From Calliopum simillimum (taxonomy: Eukaryota; Arthropoda; Insecta; Diptera; Lauxaniidae): a stretch of 64,000 bases of DNA. Made by a program: the position numbers and the translations under genes. Below are positions 1 through 13,600 of this stretch, one piece after another (positions within the stretch are counted from its first letter, which is position 1; every line of letters starts with the position of its first letter). The notes under the pieces are model-generated. The model saw only the letters and a program-made list of their open reading frames with translations. It was not told the DNA's origin and made no database searches. The stretch spans positions 26,217,964 through 26,281,963 of the forward strand of contig OX638370.1 of NCBI GenBank assembly GCA_951812925.1, written 5' to 3'.

Positions 1-713
1 TTCTGGACAATATCCTAGATAAAGCTCATAATAAGGCCAAAAGGGGTATCCAATGGAACTTTACCGAACATCTAGAAGATCTCGAATACGCTGACGACAT
101 TTGCCTTCTATCGTCCAAACACTAAGATATGCAAAACAAGATTGAAGACCTTGTCTTGAAAACGCAGAAGACTGCCCTAAAAATCAACGCATCCATGACT
201 AAAAGCATGAAGCTGAACGCAAACAGAAATGGCGTCACGTTTAAAGCTGGTAGTGATGACATCGAACACGTCGATAGCTTCACGTATAAAGTGCGCATTT
301 TTGATTCAATTGTGAAATCGGTTTTGTTATATGGGTTCGAAACGTGGTTTGTTTATGAACAACTAACGAACAAGCTGCAAGCATTCGTCAACAAATGCTT
401 AAGGCGTATACTTAAGGTTTGGTGGCCTCACTCTATATCAAATGCCGAGCTACATCAAAAATGCAATCAGAGGGCTATAGGAAACGAGGTCAAGCAGCAC
501 AAATGGAGATGGATTGGTCACACTCTCCGGAAACCACACAGCGAAGTATGTCGCCAGGCTCTTGAGTGGAATCCACAAGGCATAGAGAACGTGGTAGACC
601 CAAAACCAACTGGAAAAGTTTACTGGAAAAGGAAAGACAAGAATCGGAAAAGTCATGGCAAGAGATCAAAGTCATCGCAAGGGATCGCAACAAATGGAAA
701 CGTTTCATATTGA
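1..713 (+). pseudogene. LINE reverse transcriptase fragment (RTE-like), dead
   Basis: 3' part of a non-LTR retrotransposon polymerase. A YADD-type catalytic box (EYADDICLL) is read at 84-110, followed in the same frame by a stop at 123-125, then by a 194-codon stretch running to a stop at 711-713. That stretch holds features typical of the region downstream of RT in RTE-like insect LINEs: a block SVLLYGFETW, a block LRRILKVWWPHSISNAEL, then WRWIGHTLRKP and a basic tail. The 5' part lies outside the window. The stop just after YADD and several diverged positions mean it cannot make active enzyme. The last ~180 bases recur at 5376-5562, so the family is dispersed locally. The RTE-like label comes from remembered motif similarity; that it is a dead LINE is well supported. 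Confidence 0.75.
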
Positions 714-1160
714 CCTTATGCTCCTCCTAGGAGTTAAATGAAAATACATACATTGCGCTCAAAAGTATGCTTTCTTAGTTCTAAGAGACGCAGGTAATTA
801 AAGGCAGGCACTTCCTTTTTTTTCATTTTTTTCCAGTAAAAATTGCTATTTTTTTTTTTCAATAAATTGGTATTAAATAAAAAATCGTCCAGATCGATTA
901 AAAAAATTCTTCCAGATTTTAAATCACCGCTATTTTCTTCATCGTTTGGCATTTTTTCTTTTTAATTCAGACGGTGAAAAATGTTTTCATTTTTTTTCGC
1001 ATGGATGTGCGTGCCCCTATCTACGCCCATGCAAAGAGCAACTACCACATGTTATAACAAACACTCAAACACTTTAGAAACCTAACAGAACTTTTTTTGT
1101 TACTTAAATTCTCTCTTAAATAAACATTTGCAAAAACAGCTGATCGTACACGGCAGAATA
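714..1160. other. non-coding stretch upstream of transporter gene
   Basis: T-rich, no gene or convincing repeat seen. The first ~40 bases look like the 3' tail of the LINE fragment, including a short catacat tail also present at the second copy. Confidence 0.4.
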
Positions 1161-1630
1161 GAGAGAGAGAGAGCGCAAATATTTTTGTTGAACAGCTGGT
1201 GCGCGTGATACAACTCAATTTAAATTCAAATGAAGTGAAGTGAACGCTATCGAACTTGCAATAAATAGAGCGGCAAGTGGCTTGAATGAAGCAGTTTAGA
1301 TTTGAAATTAAGTGTGGTGGCTTTGTTGTGTGTGTTTTATGATCGTTGAGGAAAAAAACAAAATTTGGAATTCCAGTTTTTTGTGCAAAAAAAAACAAAA
1401 ATTTAATTTCAAAAAATCACAGCAAAAGTTCTAAAAAGATACTGTGATACAAAGAAAAAAAAAAACACCCTAGAAAATACACAAAGAATCCTTATAAAAA
1501 AACAGTGATTTTTTCGAATAATACATTTATGTGATAATAAAATTTTTTTTACCAAAATCAACAAAAAAAAAACAAATTGTGTTTATCATTGCCGTCGATT
1601 TTTGTTTGCTGCATTAATTAAAAATTTGCA
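1161..1630 (+). promoter_or_regulatory. candidate promoter and 5' UTR of sugar transporter
   Basis: A GAGA run (1161-1173, a possible GAGA-factor site) precedes an AT-rich box AATAAATAG near 1260. About 30 bases further, GCAGTTT near 1290 resembles a fly initiator. A long A-rich leader then runs to the ATG at 1631. This arrangement is what one expects of a focused fly promoter, but each motif is weak alone and no transcript start can be proved from sequence. Confidence 0.35.
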
Positions 1631-1644
1631 ATGGTGACAGACAG
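1631..1644 (+). CDS. transporter exon 1 (start codon, MVTDR)
   Basis: ATG GTG ACA GAC AG followed by the good donor GTAAAT. It joins in phase to exon 2 (AG+A = Arg). Such a tiny first coding exon before a 19-kb intron is plausible in flies but uncertain; an in-frame Met in exon 2 (20763) could serve as an alternative start. Confidence 0.55.
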
Positions 1645-4600
1645 GTAAATGAAAAAAAGAAAATACCAAAATTTAACTTTTAAGTTTTAAAGAGAAAGAA
1701 AAATGTACATCATATTTTACTACATATGAGATATCCTTTCACAACCGAATGCCATCAAAGTCCGTTTTGATTTACAGCATTCTTATTCGCCTCAAAACTT
1801 TACAAGGTGAAACAAGAATGGTGTACTAAAGAAGATCACCACAAGAAAAAATATATCCTCTAGCAAAAAAGAAAAAATAAAAACTTTTCGACATCATAAT
1901 GACTGAAAAACATATTTTAAAATTTTATGACCAAATTAAGAACTTGAAATAATTTGTAAGACATTTTTATAAGCTAAGTATTTGAAATTTCAGTTTCATA
2001 AAATTTCCATATATCATGAAATATTGGAGTGTCCATGACAGCATAAAGTGCAGAAGAGAAATTATGAGAAACTTTCTTTATTCATCATATTCATTAAATG
2101 TTACTCATACGACATGTTTTTGATAATTCAATAGAAAATAATTTTGAAATGGTTATAACTTTTGCAAATATTATGATAAATTGTTCATTTACTTGCCATT
2201 TGAAGGATAAAACCTTATACTTTTAGAAAAAAATACGTCATTTTCTTGTGGTATCAGTCAAATTTCACTGTAATACCAATAACCAAATTTAAACCATTAA
2301 GATAACTTTGGTCAATGAACTCAGCTTACTTGAATTTGACTCGTCAATTACAATAGTCAAATTAGAGACTGGCTACACATATAAATATGTGATGTATGCA
2401 ATAACTCCAAGGTACATGAAACCTATACTAATCGAAAGAGAATTTACTCCTGAACAACATATCAAAGTGGGCCCTAGCAATTATGTAAATTGAAGTTTTC
2501 GATTTTAGTAATATTTGATTTTGTTATACTTATGTTTATACATGCTTATGCCTTTGCTCTGGATACAAAATATTTTTTCCAGTATAAAGTCTGGTTAACG
2601 AGCTAGAGGGCTTTAAACATTTGACTTATCGGCAGGTATGCATTGCTTCGAATCAAATTTTTAAACTTCTCTAGCTCGTTAACCAGACATATTAGACTGA
2701 AAAAGTATCCCTGTAGGACCGGCGGAGACAATTGTCTCAATAGTTCCATCTTTGGTCTCGTTATTTTGTAAGTAGACTAAAACGAACTACACCTAAAACT
2801 AGAATAAATTCACTTAAATTATCAATTGCAGCAAAAACGGTCCAAATGTAATGCAAAGTCGGTCATTTGTATCAAAAATGTTCCGAATGTAATGCACAAT
2901 CCGTCATTTGTACCAAAAGTGGTCCAATTGAGTGAGTATCGATTGTGTCAGTGAAATTATAACGTTACAGACTACGTTTGAAAGTTCGTCGACTGTGAAG
3001 AAGAGCAAACGATAGTGTATCGGCCTAATGACTTGCGCTGCGTAGAGAGACCCGGGTTCAAAGCCTCCACTCGTTGATTTTCAGTTCCAATTTTTAAACT
3101 TCCATTTGCTTGTACACAATTTGTCAAAGAGTTTTCAGAGCGCAAAATTAAACATCTGTCCAATATAGCCGTCGAATAAAATAATAAAAAAATTAATAAA
3201 AAAATTTCATCCGCACTGAGATTTGAACCCGAAGCACAATGCTCAGAAATATATAACAAAGTCTTTCGCACATTTGCCTATGAAACCTTATGATGTTTTT
3301 GTATAAAATTTGTATATTAAATTAAATTCTTTGAAATTTAAAAATAAAATTAAAAAAATTGGTCTTTTTCTGGTCCCAATGTAAGGCATAAGGATACAAT
3401 TGACCTTTTTCTGGTTCGAATATAATGCATAAGGAGAAAATTTCTTTCGCTCAATGACAAACAATGTAATACGTAAATAGAACTTTATTTGTGAAGGGAC
3501 TAGAATTTGGACTAGTAGGTTTCTCCCATGTAACCTCATACGTAATTTTCCGGCAAAATTGCGAGACCCCATTTTGATATGTTGTTCAGGGGTAAATTCT
3601 CTATGGATTAGTATAAGCCTTAGAATTATTGGATGTATCATATCATTTTTTAAGTAGTTTTTCTATGGAACTACAAGTCCAAGAGCAAATCTTGTTTTGC
3701 CAACTTGTAGATCTCATCGAAAATAATACCCTGAACTGCATAACTCATTTTCACAAAAAATTATCGACCACCAGGTTCTGCCATCTCAGCACAGGCATAT
3801 TATTTTGAATAATAACACAACTCGAACACCAAAAAATTCCAAAAATTAAGTAAATCATTGAAATCATGTGAAAAACTACTTAAGCTTGGCAATTTTTGAG
3901 AAGCTTTCCTAATCTCATCTTCATTAATATTTCTACTTCGGTGAGGACACAAAACAACAGATTTTTTGCACATTAAAAAATGATAGTTTACTTTTCTTAG
4001 TTTTGATTCCCATTAGTATTGATTTTATGCTTTGTTGGTATAAAATTCCGATTTTTGAAATTTATTCCAGAAAAGTATGAAATTTATTCCAAAATAGTTT
4101 AAAACTAATATTTTTTGGCATTGTTCTATATAAGTCATGCGCCTTGTAGGACCGGAAGAGACAATAATTGTCTCAATAACATCGTAAGTAGACCAATATG
4201 GACTAAAATAAATTCACTTAAATTTTCAATTGTAACAAAAATGATCCAAATATAATGCAAATTTGGTCTTTTGTATCGAACATGATCCAAATTAAATGCA
4301 AAACCCGTTTTTAGTACCAAAAGTGGTCCAATTAATTACGTTACTGACTCTGTAGTGTATGGCAGTTCGTTCAGTGTGATTAAGAACATACGATAATGTA
4401 TCGGTCTATTGTCCTGCGCTGCGTGCTGAAATTCGAGTACAAAACATTCGTTCGGTAATTTTGATTTCGAATTTTTCAGTTTCTGTTAATTAAAAACAAT
4501 TCGTCTGAAGAGTTTTCGGAGCAGAAAATTGAACACTAAGTAATAAAAAAAAATTAAAAAAAAAATTTCCAACGCACTGAGGTTTGAACCCGGAACACAA

Positions 4601-7600
4601 TGCTTAGAAATATGTAATAAACTCTTAAGCAAATCGGTTTGTAGAACCTTTTGATGTTTTTGTGTGAAATTTATGTTTGAAATCAAATTTTTTGAAACTG
4701 ATTTTATTAAGATTGGTAATTGGCCTTTTTCTGAACACAATGTAATGCATAAAAAGACAATTTGTTACATTTTCTGACAAGCAATGCAAAACGTAAATAG
4801 AACTATATTACGTATGTGATGGGACCAGAATTTAGAGAAGTCGATTGTTTCCCTTACTATAGTTCATAAACTAGTTTTGAAAGAGTTCGTGGTTCTGAAG
4901 TGCGGTTCAGAAAGAAGGCCCCATATATTCAAACATTGAAAATAACAATTTTTAAAATTTTTTGTTTTTATGTGCATATTTTAACTTTTTAATATTTTCT
5001 TGTTTACATTTTTTTTACTTTTCTGTTGTGTTCTGGTATATCATTATTGTCTGGCGATCACTTCAGGTGCTAGACTTTGCTTTAACGTAAATTTCTTACT
5101 CATTCTCATTTGGATTTCAAATGAGTTCTTTCTTATCAGGTTGTTTAATAAACTCTCATCGCTGACACTTGACTAAGTAAATAAGCGCATGATTAGGCGT
5201 TATTACTTTTTATTAGATTTATTTCACGTGAAATTATACAGGGTATATTTGAAGAAAAATCGTAAGTACTGCAAAAAAAGTTAAAAATTTTTATGTAGAT
5301 TTGCTTTCATAGCTTATTTGAAGCACTGTTTTCAAAAGTTTTTACTGTTTTTTAAGCATCTCCTAAGGATATAATCCACAAGGCAGTAGAGGACGTGGTA
5401 GACCCAAAACCAACTGGAAAAGGTCATTGGAAAAGGAAATCCAAGAATCGGGAAAATCGTGGCAAGAGATCAAAGTCATCGCAAGGGATCGTGACAAATG
5501 GAGAGATTTCATATTGGCCTTATGCTCCTCCTAGGAGTTAAAGGAGAATACATACATACATACAAGGATATAAAATACATTTTGTAAAACTTGGATATTA
5601 GAGAATACCACAGCAGACAACTTTCGGTTGACAGATGTCAATTGTTACTACAGGTCCAGATAATCGAGGTTTGACTGTACTTCTCAATGATATACTGACA
5701 CCTTCGGACTCTCACACTAATTTCTCTTGTATACCAACACTGGTGATTCAATTTTTGGCAAGGCCTTTCCTTCAGTTATTTATGTTATTTTATTGCAACA
5801 CACATGAAATAGGTTTCAAGATAAGCAAACGTTTTGGTTGCTACCTTATGTTTTATTATAAAAAATAAGATTGATTGATAAGGACTTAAAATTTCCGTTG
5901 GCATTTCTAAGGTTCAAATGATCAAGACGTGGCCTTAACCCTTACGAAGAAATAAAGTAAAAACCTAAGTTGTATATATTGGCCCGTAGTAATAGACAAT
6001 GCATTGTCTCTACGTTCTTAAAACCTGGTTCTAATTTGTCTATAACCTTTATAGGGGCTTTTATTTTTAATTTTTTTAGCATATTACTTAATCATCAGAG
6101 AACTCCTGTGCTAATTTAAAAACTGATATACTCATGTATATTAATGGGGTGTTTTTTATTGTTTTTATAGGTACCTGGTATTTACAAATGTACATTTTAA
6201 ATAACTAATAATACCAGCAACCTTTTTACAAAGGGAAAATGCGAAGTATTTTTTTAATTAACTTTTTTAAATGCACATTTTGATTTCAATTCATCTACTA
6301 TTCATATGTATTAGTTATGAAACATTTGAGGAAATATGTTGTTTTTAATATGTATATGGATACCAATAGTGTTTTTGATTCTGGGAAAAAATTTTAATTT
6401 TTTTCTTGGTTTGTCTCGATTTCTTGATGTTTTACTCAAAAATTAAATCTTAAATCAAAAAATAAGTACACCTACTATATAAATTGTAAAATTTTCGAAG
6501 TTGATTTCGGAATGAACCTCTTCGCTACTATAACTCAGTCATATTTGATCAAATCGTTCAATGGCCAAAATTTGATCACAAATGTATATAATAATTTTGG
6601 TACTTTTTGGACTGTTTTGTATTTTTTTTTTTTTTTCTTATTTATTATTTTATGCCTCGGCTATATTGACAAGTATTTCATTTTCCGAAGACTCTCCAAA
6701 CGAATTGTGTTTAGTAAATAAAAATGTAAAACTACCAAGTGGAGGTTTGAACCCAGGTCTCTCTACGAAGCGCAATTCATTAGACCGATACACTATCGTT
6801 TGCTCTTTATCATAGTGGAAGAACTGCCAAACACTACGTAGTCAGTAGGGATTTCAGTCAGGGATTCGATTCTTTTTACAGTCCCGAAAATCCCGGGATT
6901 TCTTTTGTAAGTTTTTTTTTTAAATAACAGAAAAATCGCATTAAAGATAAAACGTATTCTCTCTAGATTTGAAACTGAAAATTCTTGCGAAATTGAGGAC
7001 AATAGCCATACAGTTAAAGTAAACGCAGCAAAAAAACTGAAAGAAAAATTAAATCTAGTTTTGAATAACACTTCAAAAAATTTGTTTTCTAGAAAGTCTT
7101 ATAATCTATCTGACGTTTTAATGAAAGAAATTGATATATTTTGTAATGTTGGTGATAGGGGTTATTTCCTCCAGAAAACTTTCGATTATCTTTCTTCAAT
7201 TCAACCAACAAGTGTTGAATCAGAAAGATGCTTTTCGTGTGAAGGTTACATATCTGTGGACTTTTGACAAAACAACCTAACTCGAAATTGGCAACTTTTC
7301 AGGAGAGCCTAAAAACTGATTAACTACTTTTCAATAATGTGGCTCAATTTCATTGATGCAGCGTTGAATCTCCTCTTTCCATACATTTTTACTAATCTTA
7401 AAGTGTCAGCTGTCAACTTATTTTTTTTTTTTTTGGTTCGTAACACTTCACCGCACGAATGGCGCTAAGTTTAAATCTTGCATGAACTATGGGACACCTT
7501 AATATCTCTGGAACAAGAAATCATAGAGACATGTCGATTATATCAAGAGAAGCGTATTTTGCATAAATTGGATGATAAAACAATAAATGCTTTAATTTTC

Positions 7601-10600
7601 TTAAAATCATATTTTAAAATAATAAAACTGATTAAAAGAAAAGTTAATTCTTTCAAGTCCAACACTTGTTAAAACTTTGATTTCACTATTTTATGTAACT
7701 AAATTTGTATGATATTTTGTACATGTATTTAACTAAGCATATAATGCTGCAATGTACGTTTGTTTTTGAAGTAAATAAGAATTTATGAATTTTTGTTTTT
7801 TAAAAAGGCGTAAATTGCTTAACAAAATGTACCTGTTTTAAGAATTTGTTCTTTAATATTTTTGACACTTTTTAAATAAAATATCTTTGTAGGGGTGTAG
7901 TAGGGGTATATAAGACAAAATATTCGGAATTTTTAATACTAAATTCTGCTTAAGAAAGAAAAAAAATGCATACAAGTCCTGAAAAATCCCGGGATTCAAA
8001 TTTCTGATCCTGAAAATCCTGGGATCGCAAAAAGTCCAAAAATTGGAATCCCTAGTAGTCAGTAACATTAAAATTTCACTTTCACAATTGATACACAATT
8101 AGACCACTTTTAATACTAATTAGGAAAGCATACGTTGCTTTCTGTTCTTGTAAACGCTTGTTTGGTAAGAGATGGGGCCTTAAACCGAAAATAATTTTTT
8201 GGATGTATAAGGCAATCATCAGGCCGATTCTCATGTACGGAATTTTGCTATGGTGGAACTCTTTACATAAACAAAGTTATTTGGATATTCTGTCCAGGGT
8301 TCAAAGAGTTGCGTGTCTCAGTGTTACTGGGGTTTTTAAAACTACTGCCACTGCTGCACTGGAAACTCTTCTGCACCTAGAACCACTTGATATTTTTGCC
8401 AGAAGCATGGCCGCGAAAAGTGCTATTAGACTTAAAGAATTGGGTTTCTGGAAATCGAAATCTTTTGGTCATAATAGTATTTTACTCCAATTTTTGGATT
8501 GTGATGTAATAGGTGGTACTGACTACCTCTTACCACACCTTCTCTTCCCAACGAACTTCAAGGTGGTAATACCTGAAAAAGAAAACTGGGCTCCTTTAAA
8601 CGCATCTTTTGAAATATACACGGATGGGTCAAAATTGGATATAGGCACTGGATCAGGCATTTATTCTAAGCCTTTAGACTTAGCAAAGTCTTACAGACTG
8701 CCGAACGACTGTAGTGTCTTTCAGGCAGAGGTTTTTGCTGTTCTTAAAGCTTGTGAATTCCTCAATGCCCATAAGTCCCAATTTCTTGGAAGCGTTGTTA
8801 TTTACATTGATAGTCAGGCGGCTATCAAAGCAATCTCATCAAGTTATATCACATCAAAACTTTTGTTAAGCTGTAGAAATATCCTTTGCGATATAAGCGA
8901 GGACTATAATTTAACACTTTGCTGGGTTCCAGGTCATAGTAATTTCGAGGGCAACGAAATTGCAGATGAACTGGCTAAAATAGGGTCAAACCAAAATGCC
9001 CTTTTGGCTGACCTTTCAATAAAAAAACCCATCAGCGTAATCAAGGGAAAAATCGAAAATAAATGCATTCAGCTTGCTAATTCCAGATGGTGAAATCTTC
9101 AAACTTGCAATCATATAGTATAAATCGTACTAAGTTTTTAAAAGCAATGGAGAAACATAATGTACGGATCTTAATCGGTGCTATAACTGGACATTGTGCC
9201 ATGGGAATCCATGCATCTCGTTTAGGTTTCTCAAACATTGGCGACCTTTGTAGAAGTTGTAAAGACCCTGATATGGAAGAAACAGTCTTTCATTTCTTTT
9301 GTGAATGTCCAGCGCTTGCGCCTAGACGTAGAAAGAATTTTGGTAATTTCAATTTGGAAACGCTTGACTCACTGTCTGAGGTTTGTCTTGAATCCATATG
9401 GAAGCATATATGTACATCCAAGTGGTTCTCTTAGACTTTCTCTGCTAAAGCTCTTAGTATCGGGTATACAATGGGCTCTTTCTCGAGGCCTAAGTTAATG
9501 ATGACAACATGTTCATCTCCCGGATCTAACCTAACCTAACCTAATACTAAAGACGGATTATGCATTACATTTGGACCATTTTTAAGAGAAATGACTGACT
9601 TCTTACATTTGGTCTATTTTTGTTACAAATGATAATTTAAGTGAGATTATTCAAGTTTCAGGTGTAGTCTATTTTGAACTGCTTAAAAAACAACTAAACC
9701 AAAGATGGGCCTATTGTGGCAATTTTCTTCGCCGGTACTACACGGAAGTAACTTAATTTTTTTCAATATGTATGTATGTATAATATTTACCTGTAGGTAC
9801 ATATATGTACAATATGAAACTCGTAGAATCTATGTCAGCAGAGCTTGTTTATTCTAAAAATTCTTAAAAATTTGTTTAAAGGTTTTTTTTTAAAAAAAAT
9901 TTATAATAAACTTTTCTTATAATTTATTGTTAATAAGCAAAAAACACAAAATCCTTGCAATTTGAAATATTATTAAGGTTAATAACTACTTAAAACTAAT
10001 TTTCATTTACCTAAATTTTTTCACACCCTTCAAATTACTTGCATACTATGGGAATATTGGCATAAATCTGTGGCAATAAGCGATAACAGCTTAAGTCGAC
10101 TAAAGAAAAATGGGTTTGAGCTCATTTTTTTTTTTTTAAATTTTTTTGGCTTAATTGAGACCCCAATAAGCACTAAGTAAACGCATACAAATAAAAGTGG
10201 AGCTCTAACCAGAATTAATGGAAAATTGAGCTCAAACCCATTTTTCTTAATTAATATTGGCATCTTCTCATGCAAAAAGAATGAACATTTATGTACATAC
10301 ATATACATATACTATATTTCATTGATCAGGATGTGATGTAATCATTATTCTTTATGATTATGAACATTCGATTTAGCGCAACATGACGTATGAGGAACAT
10401 TTAATTATTTAGTTAAAGTTACAAACTTTGTTTTTTCTAGCCTCTGTAATAGTGCTATAATTATGGTAAAATTTTATAAAATTGGACAATTATCACAAAG
10501 ATGATTTGAAAAATATCTTTTTGATGACAAATTAATGCTTAAGTTTATAAGCGACATTTAATGAAAAAAAAATTATAACTTTGAGTGAAAAATGTAATAT

Positions 10601-13600
10601 ACCCAAATAGCAAAACTGTTATATCACTGAATTCCTTGTAATCGACTAAAATAAAAATGGTCTATCTTCAATCTGTACAAAAAGCACAAAAGTGTAATTA
10701 TCACTCCTTTTCTTAGTGATTCCACTCCATATCTATGTAAGAATTCAAAAGCGTCATGCATTAAATTGATATGAATTGAAAACAAATCGAAATTAAAATA
10801 AAAATCAATTGAAATTTACGAGTGATATTACATCACTGATAAAAAACAAACGCACGAGTGAGGAGATTAAATTCAATGCTCAAGTTCAGACAGCAATGAT
10901 AGTGGCCACAAAAAAGAAAAAACAAAAGGAAAAAACAACAATGGCAACACCAAGAACAACATCAGTACAGATGTGGTACGATTGCACAAAAACGTGTACC
11001 GCGACAACAACAATAACAACAAAAACAAAACAACAACAATAGCACAAAATTAATAATTAAGTAGTTCGATAGAAAAATGCAAAAATACAAAAAATGCCAA
11101 TAATCGAAAGTCATTGTGATTATCGATACTTGTGACATAAATTCAAATGCAAAAAAGTTGTTATTGTTGTTGCTAATTTATTGATAATTTTTAATGTTTT
11201 TTTTTCCACTTATTACTCATCTGATAAGAGTTTGTTTAACGTTTAACGGGTGTTATTTTCAATGAACTCCGTGAACATACACTTATAAAATGAAACAAGT
11301 AACGACGATTATTGTACGAGTGATTTTATTGCCTGTAAAAATGTGACGGCTTTTTTATTGGTGATAAAGGGATTAACCTTTGAAACTCGCATAGCATTGA
11401 CATTGGTAACAGGATTTTTTATTAACATTTGATATTTTTGGTTTTTAAATTGTGCATTATTTCAATTGAAAGGCAATGCTTTGTAATTTTTTTATGTATT
11501 TTTTAATTTTTGTTTAACCCTTTTGAACCGGTTGGGACAATATATCGCAAATTTTTTTATATAAATACATAACTCGGTCATTAACGTCACTTAAACTGAA
11601 TGAATTAATAAAATAAATGCAATTTTTAGTAACCACTGTTTTTTCTTATAACCACTCAAAGGACATTATATCCCAAAAATTCAAAACAAAAGCACCTGTT
11701 GAGACCGGAAGCGCCTCTGGCGATGAAAATTTGAATTTAGAGACATTTTACTTAAATTAAGTTTCTAAGGTTAACCAATCACAAATATTGTGAACCCCAC
11801 AGTTTTTTTCGAGTCGAAAGGGTTAAATTAAATTCTTCCAAAAGCTGTTAAATTTTACGAGCTTTAAGCTTATTCGTTTTGGCTTTCTTTTATCTTAAGT
11901 TTATTTTAGACAAATATGTATTTGTAGATTATAATTATTTTTAATAAAACATTCGAATAACAATTAACCTATGAACAAACAAAGCTTCAAAAATCCACTT
12001 TGTCACACTAACTAGAGCTGGCAGAGCATGTGAGTACGTGTTTCACGTGTGTTACCATACATGGGTTGCCACCTGATGATTTTTTCGAAAAATTTGTGTT
12101 TAATAACATTTTTGATGTGAGATTTCCTTGAAAATGAAATGAAAAACTTAGCAAGCCACATGGGTCATTAAAGATACATATCTAATTCTTTTCTACGGAG
12201 TTCATATACTCTAAAAGAGTACATAAAGAACTCAGAAATGATCCTAAATTGCTCTAGAAAGAGTCGATTTTTTTTCTAAGTTACACGACAGTTTTTCAGT
12301 GCTTATTTAAGAACTTTCTGAGAAACGTTTGGGAAAGCAACAACAAAAGTACTAAATTTAACACAGATAAATCTAGGTGGTACATTTTTAAGCACGAAGT
12401 AGATCTGTGAATGCTGCCGTCTTACACTGAATATTAATCAGATTTTGAATCGATTCTAGAAGTTTGACACTTCAAATTGTTATGAAAAAACTACACAGAG
12501 AGAAGAAAAAAAGCACAACTTGCGTTGTTAATTAAGTTTTTACCATTTTCGTGAGTGTTTTAACTACTTTACGTTGCTGATTTGGATTTAACAACGCTCC
12601 AAGATCATATTTGTATGGTGCGTTACTAAATCACTCACGAACGTAATTGAAACTTATTTAGCAACGCTGGTTTCCAAGCGTTGTTAAATCCAAAGCAGCA
12701 ACGAAACGTGGTCAAAACACCACGAAACGTAGTAAAATCCAAATCAGCTACAAAACGTAGTCAAAATACTCACGAACGTGATAGAAGCTAATTTCGAAAC
12801 AAATAGACTTTCAGTCAACCTCACAATAATGATGGCAGTGGCTGAGTTCGTTAACGTCATCAATGGTAATAAATCCAAAGAGTGCACGAAACCCTTAACT
12901 TCAGTGCGTCCGACAATAAATAGACCCCCTAAAATTGTCCGACAATGTTACCACTTAATTTTGAATATTTTTACTGACCGATTCCGCAAAAATTGGCTCT
13001 GTGGTAATGCATTTTTTTATTTCGTAACTTTGACACATTCGCCGTGTCCGACTCGCCAAAAGCCCCAAAATTTTTGTCCGACAGCATGTTTTATACTTTT
13101 AACATATTAAAAACATATGATTCGAATGAAAACCAAGGTAATGAAAATACTTTTTTTTCTAACCTAAAATCCATGACTGTGTGATAGTTTTAACGGTAAA
13201 CACCCCACTACCATACTTCCCCACTCTTAAAATTTGTCCGACTCGACCTGAACACTTAATACACTAAGTCTCAGCAGTGTGTTTATGAATCTTTTTTTGT
13301 ACGCGGGCCCATACCAGAGAACATTTGATGGATTCCAAAAGTTGAACATCTTAAATTTTAAAACATAATTTTTTTTCATATTCAGGGCCCTTTTTGGTTC
13401 CTAAAATAGTTTGGAATGCATCAAATTAGTGATGAACAAACCAAGACCAAGACCATAACAGTGTAGGTATTGGTCCTGATCTTGCACAGTGAGTCTTGGT
13501 CTTTATCATGGTCGTTAAGTCTTAATCTCGGTGTTGGTCTTTGTCATGAAAAAATTTCTAATGATTGTTGGGCGTGAAATACCTTTTAAATATAAATTTG

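Larger units (their letters stand above)
6600..9745 (-). mobile_element. tRNA-module repeat, copy C, split by a hAT and a LINE
   Basis: Reverse-oriented relative to copies A and B. Pieces: ~6600-6845, 8055-8119 and 9542-9745. The minus-strand tRNA-like module lies at 6738-6807 (best-preserved B-box, GGTTCAAACCTCC). Removing the two inserts and one copy of each target duplication rejoins sequence collinear with copy A. Confidence 0.6.

Noticed and set aside
3003..3068. tRNA-like sequence as a true tRNA gene
   Set aside because: Has A- and B-box-like parts but no pairing acceptor stem; treated as part of a repeat. The same applies to 19391-19462 and 19641-19713.
10809..11042. 77-codon Lys/Thr/Gln-rich frame
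   Set aside because: Low-complexity translation of a CAA-type microsatellite.
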